Shown here piece after piece: positions 1-11,206 of a stretch of DNA of 64,000 nucleotides. The translations under genes were made by a program, and so were the position numbers. The notes under the pieces are model-generated. The model saw nothing but the letters and a program-made list of their open reading frames with translations, had not been told where the DNA came from and did not search any database. Position 1 is the stretch's first letter. Every line of letters starts with the position of its first letter. Source of the DNA: Panax quinquefolius (taxonomy: Eukaryota > Streptophyta > Magnoliopsida > Apiales > Araliaceae); assembly GCA_020205615.1 (NCBI GenBank), contig CM035171.1, forward strand, positions 123,198,893 through 123,262,892, written 5' to 3'.

Positions 1-1175
1 GAGAGACCGCATGCATGTGTTATTCCCAACGTAATAATAAATGCGACTAATAAATATGGAACCAGTCGTGAAATTCACACCGACGGATATTAAACGTAAT
101 CGTAAATACGTAATAATAAATGCGAATAATAAATGATGGAACCAGTCCACAGATAACACGATGATGGGATATTAAGCGTAAATATAAATGACGGAATAAT
201 GAGAGTTTCACCAAGTATGCGGTACCCAGCATAAACCTAAGTTATTCCAACATAATCATAAAGAATGGAATAATGAAGAAGATCACCAAGTATTGGGTGA
301 ACCGCATATATTTGGTCATTCCACCAAGTATAGGTAAACCCACATACAAAGTTATTCCAATGAATAATAAAGAATGGAATAACATAAGAATATCACCAAG
401 TATAGGGTATCTCACGTATAAAAGTTATTCCAATGAATAATAAAGAATGGAATAAGAATGGATTTCACCAAGTATAGGGTATGTCACAGTACACAAGTTA
501 TTCCAATGTAATAATAAAAATGGAATAATGTAATGTTCTCTTCAAGAAGAAAGAATAACACCCCTACAGTAAAAAAGCTGAATATAGAAGTAGTGAAGTA
601 GCGAGAATACTCTTCTTCTTTCTATAATTTTTCTCTATAGCTTCTCTCTATAATTTCTCTCTCTAGAGTTTCAATGAATTCGTCCGAAAATAATGAACGA
701 ATAAAACAAAACGTCATTATCGCTATAATAATTCATATTATTAATCGACAATAATGGAATCAAACCGAGTGACTCCTCACATAAATATCAATAATCAATA
801 CTGGTAATGCTACTATGCAACCACACGTATTCATCGCATTTTTACTACCGAGTAGTTCAACAAGATCAACCAGTAAAACTTCCGCCGTTATTTCAATAAA
901 ATATTTTGTTCGGGTGAATAGTAACTCGTGAATAGTACTTCGACACAAAAAGTGTCCCAAATACTAGAGTGAACAATACTAGAGTGAATAGTAATTTAAG
1001 GTGAATAAGAACTTAGTGAATAGTAACTCATGAATAGAATAGGGTATTTTATGACAACTTGTCTACTTTGAAAAATTTTCAAATATGACCCTTAACTTTA
1101 AACTTTTATCAATTTAACTATTCACCAAAATAGAAAAATTGAACACTTTTATTTCATAAAATTTGGGGTCTCACA
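1..1175 (-). mobile_element. Partial 3' LTR, family A (left element), cut by window edge
   Basis: On the plus strand the stretch ends in GGGGTCTCACA, the inverted form of the TGTGAGACCCC start seen in the other family-A LTRs. It carries the same succession as the full copies: an array of short blocks with TTATTCCA and TGGAATAA, a CT-rich tract (about 600-670), then the segment with the CATATTATTAATCGACAATAATGG motif family. From about 905 to 1040 it departs from the other copies and has repeats of GTGAATAGTAACTC type that are otherwise seen in the family-B LTR at 6806-6990. It is read as the 3' LTR of a minus-oriented element whose 5' LTR is at 4020-6305. The terminus is clear; the pairing is inferred. 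Confidence 0.75.
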
Positions 1176-4019
1176 ATAATGATATAAAGAATCAATCAAA
1201 TGAGATAAAGGATAAATATTAAACATTTATAATATAATTTATCCGAGATTCAAGAATATCCCCATATTATCAATCACTTAATAATCTCATAATCTAATAT
1301 CATTAATATTATAACAATATTTTAATCACTTCTTAAATTTATAAACAATTTATCTCAATTGTTTACGCTTTTACCATATAATGCATTTAATCATTCAAAA
1401 TGCCATACTCATAAGATATCATCACCAATTATCAAATCCTCATCAAAAAATATGCATATACTACTATATAGGATTCTCAAGCCATAAATTCCTATTTTCA
1501 ACTTTGTTACTTCACATAACATATTTAACTCATATATTTCGTAATAAAACTATTTTCATGAAAAATACCAAATTAGTCCCAAAAATATTTCTTTTCTGGG
1601 ATTTAGCATAATATAGTCCCATAATGAAAATATATTTTTCTCGAATTTTAAAATTCATTTACTATTTTTCAAAAATCAATTTCTAATTAATTCCTTAAGA
1701 AATTAGCTACCTCAAGTTTAACTCCAAAATTCCCAAATCTTGGCAGGACCTTACAAATGTTTACGTGAGCTTCTAGTTTAAATTTCATGGTCATCCTGAG
1801 TTATAGAACTCCTAGGTTATAGCATTTTAAATCGAAAAACTTAAATATTGAAATAGTCATAACTTGCTCATTTTAAGTCAAAATGAGCTCATTTTTGGAC
1901 AGAAGGTACTTTATACCATATACCTTCATGTCCCAAAAGGCCAGAATTTTTCTCATAAGTTAAGTGGCCGAAATAGCCCCTCTAAAATCATGGCAGCAGC
2001 TTTTTTGGTTTTTACAGCTTTGCACTCCTTTGCTAAAATCAGTCCTTACAAAAATCTACAACACCTTTTCCAGTAATTCCACTTGGATTAGTTAGGTAAC
2101 TCATAGATCTAACTCTAGGACTTGACCACACTCAAAAATTCATTATATAATAAGAGATTTGGTCAATTGAATTTCATGTTACGTTTTTCACCAAAATCTG
2201 ATTTTCAACTCTTTGTGATTTCTAAGAAACTTTCATGTTTTCGCATACTAACCAACATAACTCATCATAACACTTACTAATACCACGAATACCCATGATT
2301 TTCATTAGTCCAATGCTTTTATTATGACTTTCATCATAAACCACGTAAACCTATTCATTTTAGTTGAAGAAATATTTGAGGGTTTAAGAAATGGGTTTTA
2401 TCTTTGGGGTCAATACAAAATTCGATTTCACGCGCCTAAGTAGGCTAAGAAGTTTTTAAGAATACGCAAGGAAATTTATTAATAATAGAAATATCATTCA
2501 AAAATTGTGACTCTCATCCAAGACTTGGATAAGTACGTCACATTGATACCAACCGTGACTTCATCCTTTAACCTAGATAAGACCTCACAATGATACCTAT
2601 CAACTTGTAATCGTCATTCACGACGTCCGCTTACGTAAAGTCTAAAGCGGTGCATTCCACACAAGGAAGTCAACAACGAAAGGATCGGGGCTCTTTACTT
2701 ATGGCTTGATATAATAATGATTAACTTAGGGGTTTGGTTACTTTGAATTAAGTATAACAAGTTGGTTAGAATATGAAAGCTAACAACCTTAAAAAAAAGA
2801 ATAATGAGTAGTTAATCAATCGTTTTCAAAAATTACCTCAAAGGCAAGTATTTTCAAAGAGATAAGATCGTGAAAGTGTTTATTTGAAACAACAAGATTA
2901 ATAAAAAGTAGAGGTAACGAAGGTTTCGCCTAAACGAAGTTTCAATAGATAAATCAAAGTCTAATTTTTTGAGTCAAATTTAAACATTGAACACAACTAG
3001 GTAGAATAAAAGAGTGGGTAGAACTTGTATTGAATAAAGTATAGACTTCATAATAATTTATAATTAATTTACCCGTAATAACCGTTTGGGTTTCTCGACA
3101 AATGCTCTCGCTTAAATTACCGAAGTTTGACTTTACTATAGGTACATTCCACCCTTAAGTGCTTCTTCACATTCCCGATCCATGATTTGAATCATTATTC
3201 TCCGATCCATATCGAATTCGGGTTGACCGCTATGCATGTGGTAATTCCGAATTCGATGTTGGTTCTCAATTCATCGTCCAAAAAGCAAAGTCCATTTCAT
3301 CTATTTTGGCTTTATTGGATCTGGACGTCCTTTTTCTACACTATCAACGCGTTGTGCGACTTTTACCCATGCATCGCCTATTCTCCTTCGTTCGATTGTT
3401 TCTTCTTTCAAACCGATCTTTGATTTTTAAATTCTCGATTCCAACTTTAATATCTTACACCTCGCCAAAGCATGATTTTGTTCGAGCATCACATATCGGG
3501 TAACCCAATTTTGAATTGTTGTATCCCTTTGTTCCACGACCGTTTGCTTGGTTCTTCAACTCGTTCTTCTAGCTCACGAACACGATTTTGTAATTCTAAA
3601 TTTTGATCATAAACTTCTTCTAACCAATTCTCCTCAAAGTTCCTCTCTTCTTCCTCTTCTTCCTCACTCTCGCCTACTACCTGCTGAACTAGCTCGGTGT
3701 AAACAATTAGTTCTTCATTCACTACGTGGATATCTCTAATTTGTTCCTCCCCATTAATCGCATTAACTCGATTAGTGATTAAAGGTGTCACAACGGCCAC
3801 ATTCACTCCATTGTGAATATTTTCATTTGCCATTTCCAAACACCGCCACAACACAAGAGGTTAATTAATATATCAAATATTATCCCTATACTTTCAACCG
3901 ACCAATTAAATAACAAATAAACTTAGGTAGGTCATACTAGCGAAGGAATTCCCCGTCTCTCCCTCCTAGTTCTTATCTCGCATCTTAGCCAGGATCATAT
4001 CCTCAAGCTCGATACCTGT
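1176..4019 (-). mobile_element. Internal region of left family-A element
   Basis: This 2.8-kb stretch lies between two inverted-orientation LTRs and is collinear with 54700-57970 and, reversed, with 44925-48200. Most of it (about 1176-3000) has no ORF of note but is well conserved between the three elements. Immediately right of the left LTR the polypurine tract and the 57-bp tandem array present in the other two elements are absent, so about 0.95 kb appears deleted. The right end reads AGCTCGATACC before the 5' LTR, the reverse of a methionine-tRNA-type primer site. No reverse transcriptase, protease or integrase motif was seen. Confidence 0.7.
3489..3833 (-). CDS. Acidic coiled-coil ORF at the gag position of the left element
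   Basis: The ATG at 3833 opens 114 codons (MANENIHNG...). Its start context matches the gag start in the sister elements (MASENVE... at 45112 plus and 57795 minus), so the position is that of gag. The middle has a run of eight Glu residues within a short acidic stretch, followed by a heptad-like segment (QNRVRELEERVEE) that looks like a coiled coil, as in the N-terminus of several plant Ty3-type Gag proteins. It ends at a stop; downstream codons in another frame (about 3190-3420) may be the continuation after a frameshift. The zinc knuckle present in the sister copies is not seen. I do not assign a function beyond a possible Gag remnant. Confidence 0.45.
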   Translation of the reverse strand: MANENIHNGVNVAVVTPLITNRVNAINGEEQIRDIHVVNEELIVYTELVQQVVGESEEEEEEERNFEENWLEEVYDQNLELQNRVRELEERVEEPSKRSWNKGIQQFKIGLPDM

Positions 4020-6305
4020 TGTGACGCCCCCAAAATTAGGTATACGTCACCCATCTTAGGTCGCCACTTACATGGTACATAAATTCAAATAAAACTTACT
4101 AACATAAGCGCCGTGTATTATACGACATAAAGCTGTGTGAGTTTGAATACAAATATTGTCTACTAGATATTATACAAACTCAAAAGGAGTCCTCATTACA
4201 ACTATTATCACACTATTTCACGCGAATAGTGAGGACTACTAATGCTATCCTCGGACCATTACTCCGTTCCCGACTCGTCCCATCTATGTTCTCATTTCAA
4301 GAGAACGGTGAAAGAAAAGGTGAGCTCAACTAGCCCAAAGAAGAAATATTATGACTCAAGATAATGCAGAATAAATTATCATTAGCCTTCAACAAATGTT
4401 AAACCGATAAAATACAATAGACAACCGGTTTAAGCTCAGTAGCGGAATACGCAATCCATTAAAAGAGTCAAATAGAAAATAAAGTCTACTATCTTTTAGG
4501 TTTTAAAAGGTTTTCATAAATTTTTATCACTAAGACTCGGTTTAATGAATAAACCACAATATCTAATCATCCCCTGCATACACGGCCAAGGATTTTCATC
4601 AAATTATCAATGGTCATGACTATACCGAATCACCCCCGGTCATAATCATACCAAAACTATCCATCACCGTGCATTATGTGCCATCGAGGACTTTTGTCAC
4701 ATCATTTATATCAAGCCATAATTATACCGAATGAACCCTGGTCATAATCATACTAAGTTCATCTATGCACGTAAGCCAAAGATAACTTTCAACATAATAT
4801 AAACATGAGGATGATGACAATGATATAAGAATTCAATAAAACAAGTTCAAGAATTAATTTATCTAGGAATTATTAACGTCCAAATTGTCAACAAGATCTT
4901 TGTTTTGTAGAGTAAAATTCAAGAATGATCGTAAGAATATTTCCATGAAAAGATCTTTGGATGAAACGCAAATATCAAGGATATTCTATTAATTTCATGG
5001 AGTATAGAAGTCAAAGTTTTAACCAACTGGGTATAATAAAGAATGGAATAACAAAAGAAATCACCGTGCATGCGCGATAGATCGCACAGGCGAGTTATTC
5101 CAACAGAATAATAATAACGGAACCGGTCGTGTGAAATTCACAACCAAGCAGGATGATCAATGAGAAAGAATGGAATAATGAAGAAGATCACCAAGTATAG
5201 GGGATTTAAGCGATACAAAAGTTATTCCAATGAGAATAAATAAGAATGGAATAATATAAGGATTTCACCAAGTATAGGGTATGCTGGCGTGATACTGAGT
5301 TATGTATAGGGTATACCACTTTTACAAAAGTTATTCCAATGTAATAATAATGAATGGAATAAATGAAGTTCTCTTTATGAATAAGAAAGAATAACACCCT
5401 TACTGCACAACAAATAATACCCCTTACCTTAGAAGAACCGAATATTGGAAAAGTGAAGTAGAAAGAATACTTTTCTTCTTTCTCTCTATAGATTTTTCTC
5501 TATACTTTCTCTCTATAATTTCTCTCTCAGAGTTTTGTTGAATTTGTAAGAAAATAATGAAGGAATGAGCTTTATTTATAGGAAAATAGAATGCATAGTA
5601 ATTAATCCATGAACGGTCAGATTGATTTACTTTTAATCGACGGTCCATATTTAAAGCAAAATCTTTTAAATAAAATATCATATATTCTATTTATATAAAA
5701 ACATTTTACTATGCAAACACTATGCAAAAACACTATGCAAAAATACTACGCAACATTATGCATAATAAAATATAATATATTCTATTTATAGAATAACTTT
5801 AATAAAGTATTACATTTTATATAAAAGATGTTTCGCTTTTATTACGTTAATAATACTTAATAAAACAAAAGCGTCATTATCATTATAATAATTCATATTA
5901 TTAATCGACAATAATGGAATCAAACCGAGTGACTTCTCACATAAGCATCAATAATCAATACCGTGGTGTCTTACGCAACCACACGACATCGTACTTTTAC
6001 TACCGAAAGTAGTTCAACAAGATCAACCAGAAAACTTCCGCCGTTATTTCAATAAAATATTTTTGTCATTTTCTAAATCAAATAATAATTACATTGTGGG
6101 GTCCACCAATGATTGAGTAGTTGTACTAATATTCCCTCGCTAAACCTAATATTCCCCGACCAATCGAATATAATATAACCACTTGCATACTTTGCAAAAT
6201 TTATAAATACTACCCACAACTATAATATTATCTCAAATTCACACCATAATATTAAAAATTATTTCGACAAAATTTAAATCTTTATTGATAAAATGGGGTC
6301 TCACA
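4020..6305 (-). mobile_element. 5' LTR of left family-A element
   Basis: It begins TGTGACGCCCCC and ends GGTCTCACA on the plus strand, both matching the other family-A LTRs, and is 2286 bp against about 2400 bp for full copies. The primer-site-like AGCTCGATACC lies directly to the left, so in sense (minus) orientation this is the upstream LTR. The minus strand has a TATA-like box near 5572-5580, the purine-rich leader tract opposite the CT tract at 5463-5530, and the hairpin-bearing repeat block at 5030-5370. It abuts family-B LTR sequence at 6306, so the element probably inserted into that older LTR. The other target-site copy lies outside the window. Confidence 0.8.
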
Positions 6306-7994
6306 AAAGGCTATTTATTATGAATTATTGAAGTTCAAGCTCCAAAATAATTAATTTTTGAAGTTTAAAATATTTTTAATATGAAAACGCGTTTTTGGTG
6401 ATTTCGAGTGTGGTTCTTGCGTGTGTTTTAATAAAGTGAATTGATTCTTGGTGCGTAGGAAGTTGTGGAAATAATAATAATATTATTATATTAAATTTTC
6501 CACTTTGGTGTTCTAAGCATTTTCCTATAAATAGGGTGTTTAGGTTAGAATTGAAAATCACACCAGAAACTGAAGTTTTCTCTCTATATTATCGAGCGTA
6601 TTCTTGTGAGTATTTTGAGTATACTTTGAGTATTGCTGCATCGGTGCAAGTTCAAGTCATAGCCTATATCCTGTTTCAACTAAGTATCTTGTCTTTTCGA
6701 GGTAAGGGATGTTAATTTATTCGAAAATGATATTATTTCTTCAATATTATTATGCCGAAATATTGGTTGGAAATTTTTATCAAATTTGGAATTTTTTTCA
6801 TGACGGGGTTACTATTCATGAGTTACTATTCATGAGTTACTATTCACGAGTTACTATTCACGAGTTCTATTCACGAGTACTATTCACGAAGCATGATGAT
6901 GTTTTTTGTGAAATTTCTATCTTTTGTTGTGAGTTACTATTCACGATACGATACTTATTCACGATACTCTGACTATTCACGAATACGACACTATTCACAG
7001 AAAAATTAAATTTTCATTTTTCGTCCAAAATATTTATTATGGATACTAGCTTTGATTGTATCCATGTTTTGATCATTCTTGAATTTTACTCCACGATTAC
7101 TTATGAAGTATTTTTGAACTTGGATTGTTTTAAAATACGAATCCCGAATATTTGTTCTTTTGTTTCTTTGGATTCGTTTTCTTTGAAATATTTTTCATCA
7201 TCCTCGATTCCTAAATGATGATATTATCGAATATCTTTGGCCCTGTAGTGCAAAGATGAATGATTTCTTGATGAATATCTTTGGCCCGTAGTGCAAAGAT
7301 GAGCAGTGTTGAGATGAACATGACCGATCGATTAATATCTTTGGCCGTAGTGCAAAGATGAAGCAGTGTTTAGATGAACATGACTAGTGATGAATATCTT
7401 TGGCTCAGTAGTGCAAAGATGAATATTTGATTCAGATATATATTGATTGATGTTACGAGGATAAAATATCGACGATGAACTTTTAAATTCATATATGAAG
7501 ATAGTAGTTTGCATTCTCTACTTAACTCGTCTAATGAATTATTATTTCAATGCGAAGATTGATTTAAAATTGGTTGTCTATTGTATTCTATTAGATTTTT
7601 CCCCGTTGGAGACTAACGATAATTTGTTGTATATTATCTTAGTCATAATATTCTTCTTGGGCTAGTTGAGCTCACCCTTTTCTTTTTTGTTCCATTTTTC
7701 TTCTCGAGGAGGCGAGAATGTAATGAGTACTAATCGAGGGTATGGAATGAAGGTTCTAGAGAGTTGTTTAGTAGTCCTCACCATTTTTGTAAAATAATGT
7801 ATCAATAATTGTGATGGGGATTTATTTACGTGTGGATATTGCTAGTAAGACAATAATTGTATTTAAACTCACAATATATATGTTGTCGTATTTTGCACGA
7901 CAAATGTATTAATAAAGTTGTAGTTATTTCTGTACCATGTATTTGGCGACTCAGAATGGGTTGGATGGAATGGACCTATTTTGGGGGCGTCACA
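6306..7994 (+). mobile_element. Family-B LTR (3' portion), probably a solo LTR
   Basis: This plus-oriented LTR remnant ends in GGGGGCGTCACA at 7994, the same end as family A. It contains TATAAATAG at 6526-6534, a direct-repeat block of GAGTTACTATTCACGA type (6806-6990), and four irregular copies of a motif ATATCTTTGGCC(N)GTAGTGCAAAGATGA (7223-7425). The middle part (AGTTGAGCTCACC, then TAGTAGTCCTCAC) is homologous to family A. No tRNA primer site follows the 3' end, which favours a solo LTR. Its beginning is missing because the left element sits against it. A similar copy in the opposite orientation starts at 63131. Confidence 0.7.
7223..7425 (+). repeat. Irregular direct repeats inside family-B LTR
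   Basis: Four copies of a core reading roughly ATATCTTTGGCCGTAGTGCAAAGATGA are spaced about 46-68 bases apart. The copies differ mainly at the CCG: CCCTG, CCCG, CCG and CTCAG variants occur. The same core appears inverted at 63700-63900 and, with TGGATAAT instead of AAGATGA, in the family-A tandem arrays. Confidence 0.75.
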
Positions 7995-8139
7995 AGTAAT
8001 TATCAAAAAAAGTTGAGTCTAGACATGTTTGATGTAAAATTTAGTATTTGATTGAACAAATAATAGGATAATGATAGATCTCTATCGTTAAATAAAATAA
8101 TCAACGGCCGGATTAGAACTGAAAATTTTATAATTGTTA

Positions 8140-8790
8140 TTATTAGTAGCGGACGACGAATTATGTCTGCTACTAATAGTAGTGGATGGTTAATACCGTC
8201 AGGCGCGAAGTCACAATCAAAAGTGTAGGGTCAATTAACCCCACTAAAAAAAATATTTTATAATATATGATAAATTTAGAAAAAATTTAAGTTATGAATA
8301 AATTGACCACACTAAAATTTAATAAATATTTTAATACACGGGGTCAAATTAATCTTTTTATAACTTTCTCAATTTCATATGAGTATGCATCTTCCTCTAA
8401 TATTTTTAAAATAAACAATAATCTAATTTATATTATTTTTAGAACATAAAAAATTTAAATATTTATTAACAAATTTGTGATTAGAAAACGTATTAGGGTT
8501 CAATAAAAGGTATATATAAATATAATGTTATTACTTGTTATATTAACAATATTATAATAAAATACATGTTTTACATATGCAACTGGCAAAAAAACACAAA
8601 ATTATTTTAAAATTTTGGCTCGGGGGTTACCCTTGAACCCCCGCTAAATTATTTATAGCATCACAAATTTTTGATCCCACTGGATTAAAATTCTGACTTC
8701 GCCACTGAGTATCGTCCGTCGTCTGCTACTAATAGTAGCAGATGACTTTGAAAATAATATCGTCGTTCGTTATTAATGGTAATGAATGTA
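8140..8790. repeat. Palindromic element remnant (CACTA-like subterminal motifs), interrupted
   Basis: Two blocks, 8145-8191 and 8716-8790, each contain CTGCTACTAATAGTAG with GCGGACGACG or GTCCGTCGTC next to it, making strong local inverted repeats (for example CTGCTACTA-A-TAGTAGCAG). Motifs of this type are known from subterminal repeats of plant CACTA transposons. No CACTA terminus was found, so the class is an inference. The two blocks are separated by the hAT-type MITE at 8200-8707. Confidence 0.45.
8200..8707. mobile_element. hAT-type MITE with 8-bp target duplication
   Basis: The left end reads CAGGCGCGAAGTC and the inverted right end reads CAGTGGCGAAGTC, imperfect terminal inverted repeats starting with CAG as in hAT elements. 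The flanks are AATACCGT (8192-8199) and AGTATCGT (8708-8715), an 8-bp duplication with two transitions. The interior is 508 bp, AT-rich and non-coding, with a small inverted pair of GGGTCAAATTAA-like segments. No transposase is present, so it is non-autonomous. Confidence 0.65.
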
Positions 8791-8907
8791 AAATCGACTG
8801 TTAATTTTTAAATTAAATAATAAAGATGATATATATTTATTTTTAATCGATAACATAATAAGTTTCCTAAATAATAAGACTCTCGATCTAAGAAGTAAAG
8901 GGAGATG

Positions 8908-9081
8908 GTATATAAAAAGGGGATCCGGTTATCATGAAGTTATTTTTTTTGTAAGTTGGTTAATTGACCAATAGAATATTGACATACATATAATTTCGTC
9001 TGCGTATTATTATTCTATTGGTCAATTGACCAACTTATTCCAAAATAAATTTCATGCTAACCACTCCCATAAAAAAGATAG
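8908..9081. mobile_element. Foldback MITE-like element
   Basis: Arms of at least 50 bases are inverted copies: the left arm around 8927-8976 (GGTTATCATGAAGTTATT..., then TTGGTTAATTGACCAATAGAA) pairs with the right arm around 9013-9063 (TTCTATTGGTCAATTGACCAA, ending CATGCTAACC). A weaker match continues outward to about 8908 and 9081. The loop is only about 35 bases. No target duplication was clear. Confidence 0.6.
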
Positions 9082-10171
9082 GTTGTAGGTTTTCACCAAC
9101 CAACTTACTTCTGGTTTTGGACAAGATAGATCATATAAGTGACCAAAGATCAAGAGGTATTCAACCACTAATAATAAGTGGTCATGTCCAAGATTTTTTA
9201 TTTATTTTTAAAACATTAGGTTGACCATTTGATAATTTGGTGGAGTACAAAAAAAAGTATTAATACATGTTTTATTAATGCCAAAAAAAGAAGAAGAAAA
9301 ATATTAATAAAATCGATTGCATACTCTCTTTTTTTTTGTTAAATGATTGAAAACAGTTAAATGAATATTGAGTAGGATAATGGTTCTAAATATTGTTTTT
9401 AAGAAATGTCTAATCTTATTATTGACAACTACATGTAATCTATATATTTAGAAACCAATAAACCCTTTCTCATAAAACAAACACCTTCCAATGATACCAT
9501 TACAAACACATGATTTTCTTAATTAACATCAAGAATCTGATTTAGAGTAACCGATTAGAAAAGAGTATTTCTAATATTATAATCTTGTCTTAACCATCGG
9601 AATTCAAAATCTAATATGAGTATTTTAAATATTCTAAGATTATAGTTTGGACAAAATCTAGATTGAATCGGTTTGAATCACCGGTTTGACTGATGGTTCA
9701 ACTGATAAAATCGATTAAATTTATCGGTGAACAGGTTTTTAATTATTTTTAATAATATTACAACTTAACTTTATTATGTTTTAGTTCATAAAAAATATTT
9801 TTTTAAAATTTTATTAATTACTAATATTATATATTTATGATGTCACCGATTTAGTAACCGTTCAACTACTAATGAATCCGGTTATTCATACTAAGTTGAT
9901 CAATTAATTAATACAGTATTAATATAAAAAGAGATCAACTTCCTATTTACATGTATTATGTATTAATGAATTGACCAAAATTAATTTTATGCCATAACTT
10001 TTCCGAAAACATTGTCAAAGTGTATACTCTACCTAATTATAGAAGTCAGAGGACAGAGGGGTTGGTAAATTACCGGAAACGGGCTATAACAGGTGAAAAC
10101 GCGTCGGTCTCCGCCACCGACTGCTAGACGGCTGAAATTAAAGCGTAAAATGGGGCGAAAAGACATGAGCC
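9082..10171. other. Intergenic region upstream of SAM synthetase
   Basis: No coding feature is supported. The stretch is AT-rich with scattered poly-A/T runs. From about 10030 the base composition becomes more GC-rich, matching the start of the proximal promoter of the gene that follows. Confidence 0.6.
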
Positions 10172-10187
10172 GTCGATCTAGATCGAC
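10172..10187. promoter_or_regulatory. 16-bp perfect palindrome in the SAM synthetase promoter
   Basis: GTCGATCTAGATCGAC reads the same on both strands and lies 57 bases before the TATA box. A dyad of this length at this position could bind a dimeric factor. No known factor is claimed. Confidence 0.4.
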
Positions 10188-10244
10188 CCAACACAACGGA
10201 ATGAATCTAGACCAAATTTCGAGGCAAAAGGACACTTCCTGGCC

Positions 10245-10250
10245 TATAAA
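10245..10250 (+). promoter_or_regulatory. TATA box of SAM synthetase
   Basis: TATAAA sits in a GC-richer proximal promoter, about 100 bases upstream of the leader-intron donor at 10349. Transcription is expected to begin near 10275-10285. Confidence 0.7.
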
Positions 10251-10348
10251 ATGAGCACCTCCGTGCCTTGAAACTTTGCCATTCTCAGACCTTGCTTTGA
10301 GGAGATATTACCAATTCTCAACCATTACTTCTACCCTCTCTCTTCAAG

Positions 10349-11204
10349 GTACTGAATTTCTACTTGTGCTTTTATTATGCATTTGATTGAAGTAGCTTGG
10401 TGCTTTTAGTAGAATTGTTCATAGATCTGAGATTTTTTGCCTAATAATGTTTCTTTATGGTTGAAGAAGTAAATAGTTGTGGAGTTCAAACGTAGTGGAT
10501 TTGTTTTTTCATTTTGAAGTTATCATCTTTTTCATTAAAGAACGAATTTTATTGAATTTGCTGGATTTGTAATGCTGTTTTGAGGTTATATTGAGATGAA
10601 AAGTAGAGCTTTGAAATTTGAAGTGTTAACTTTTACATGTGTAATACTACTCTGCTATTAATTGATCTGAAGTAGTTCAAATCTTCTAGACTAATTCATT
10701 TTTTTGTCTTTTAATGAGCACAAATGGTTTTTGTCTGGTGCCTTCAGGATTTATATCATTATAGGGGCTATTTTAAGCATTGAGCTGAATTCTTGCAGAT
10801 CTGGTGTTTATTATTGGTGTTTTGAAATTAATATTTTGATCTTTTCGCTCATTTGCTATTATGAAGATTAATATATTTTCTCTGTTTTATTAGCACCTTA
10901 TGGGTTTAATCATATGTTGTAGTGTTATTTGAGACTTCTTATAGTTTGTTGACCTGTAACTTTATTCAATCAATGCTTATCAAGATCCAAGTGTGACTAT
11001 TCCTAATAAACTTTAGGTGGAACATTCAAATCTTGCTAACATTCATTTTCAAGAGTTCAAGATTGTGAAAACACTTTAATCTAATTAGTTAGATCTTGCT
11101 TTGGTCGGAAATAATTGTTGCTCAACATAAATCACTTCTTTACACATTTACCTTTAATTTATTGATGCAATATCTGATGGGTTATTCGCTGCATTTCTTT
11201 ACAG
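10349..11204 (+). other. Intron in the 5' leader of SAM synthetase
   Basis: The donor CAAG|GTACTG at 10349 and the acceptor TTTACAG| ending at 11204 bracket 856 bases of T-rich, intron-like sequence. The ATG follows the acceptor by two bases. A single leader intron just before the start codon is typical of plant SAM synthetase genes and often raises expression. Confidence 0.8.
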
Positions 11205-11206
11205 AA

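Noticed and set aside
11096..11206. In-frame upstream extension of the SAM synthetase ORF
   Set aside because: It begins at a TTG, lies in the leader intron before the TTTACAG acceptor at 11204, and the conserved METFLF start follows at 11207.
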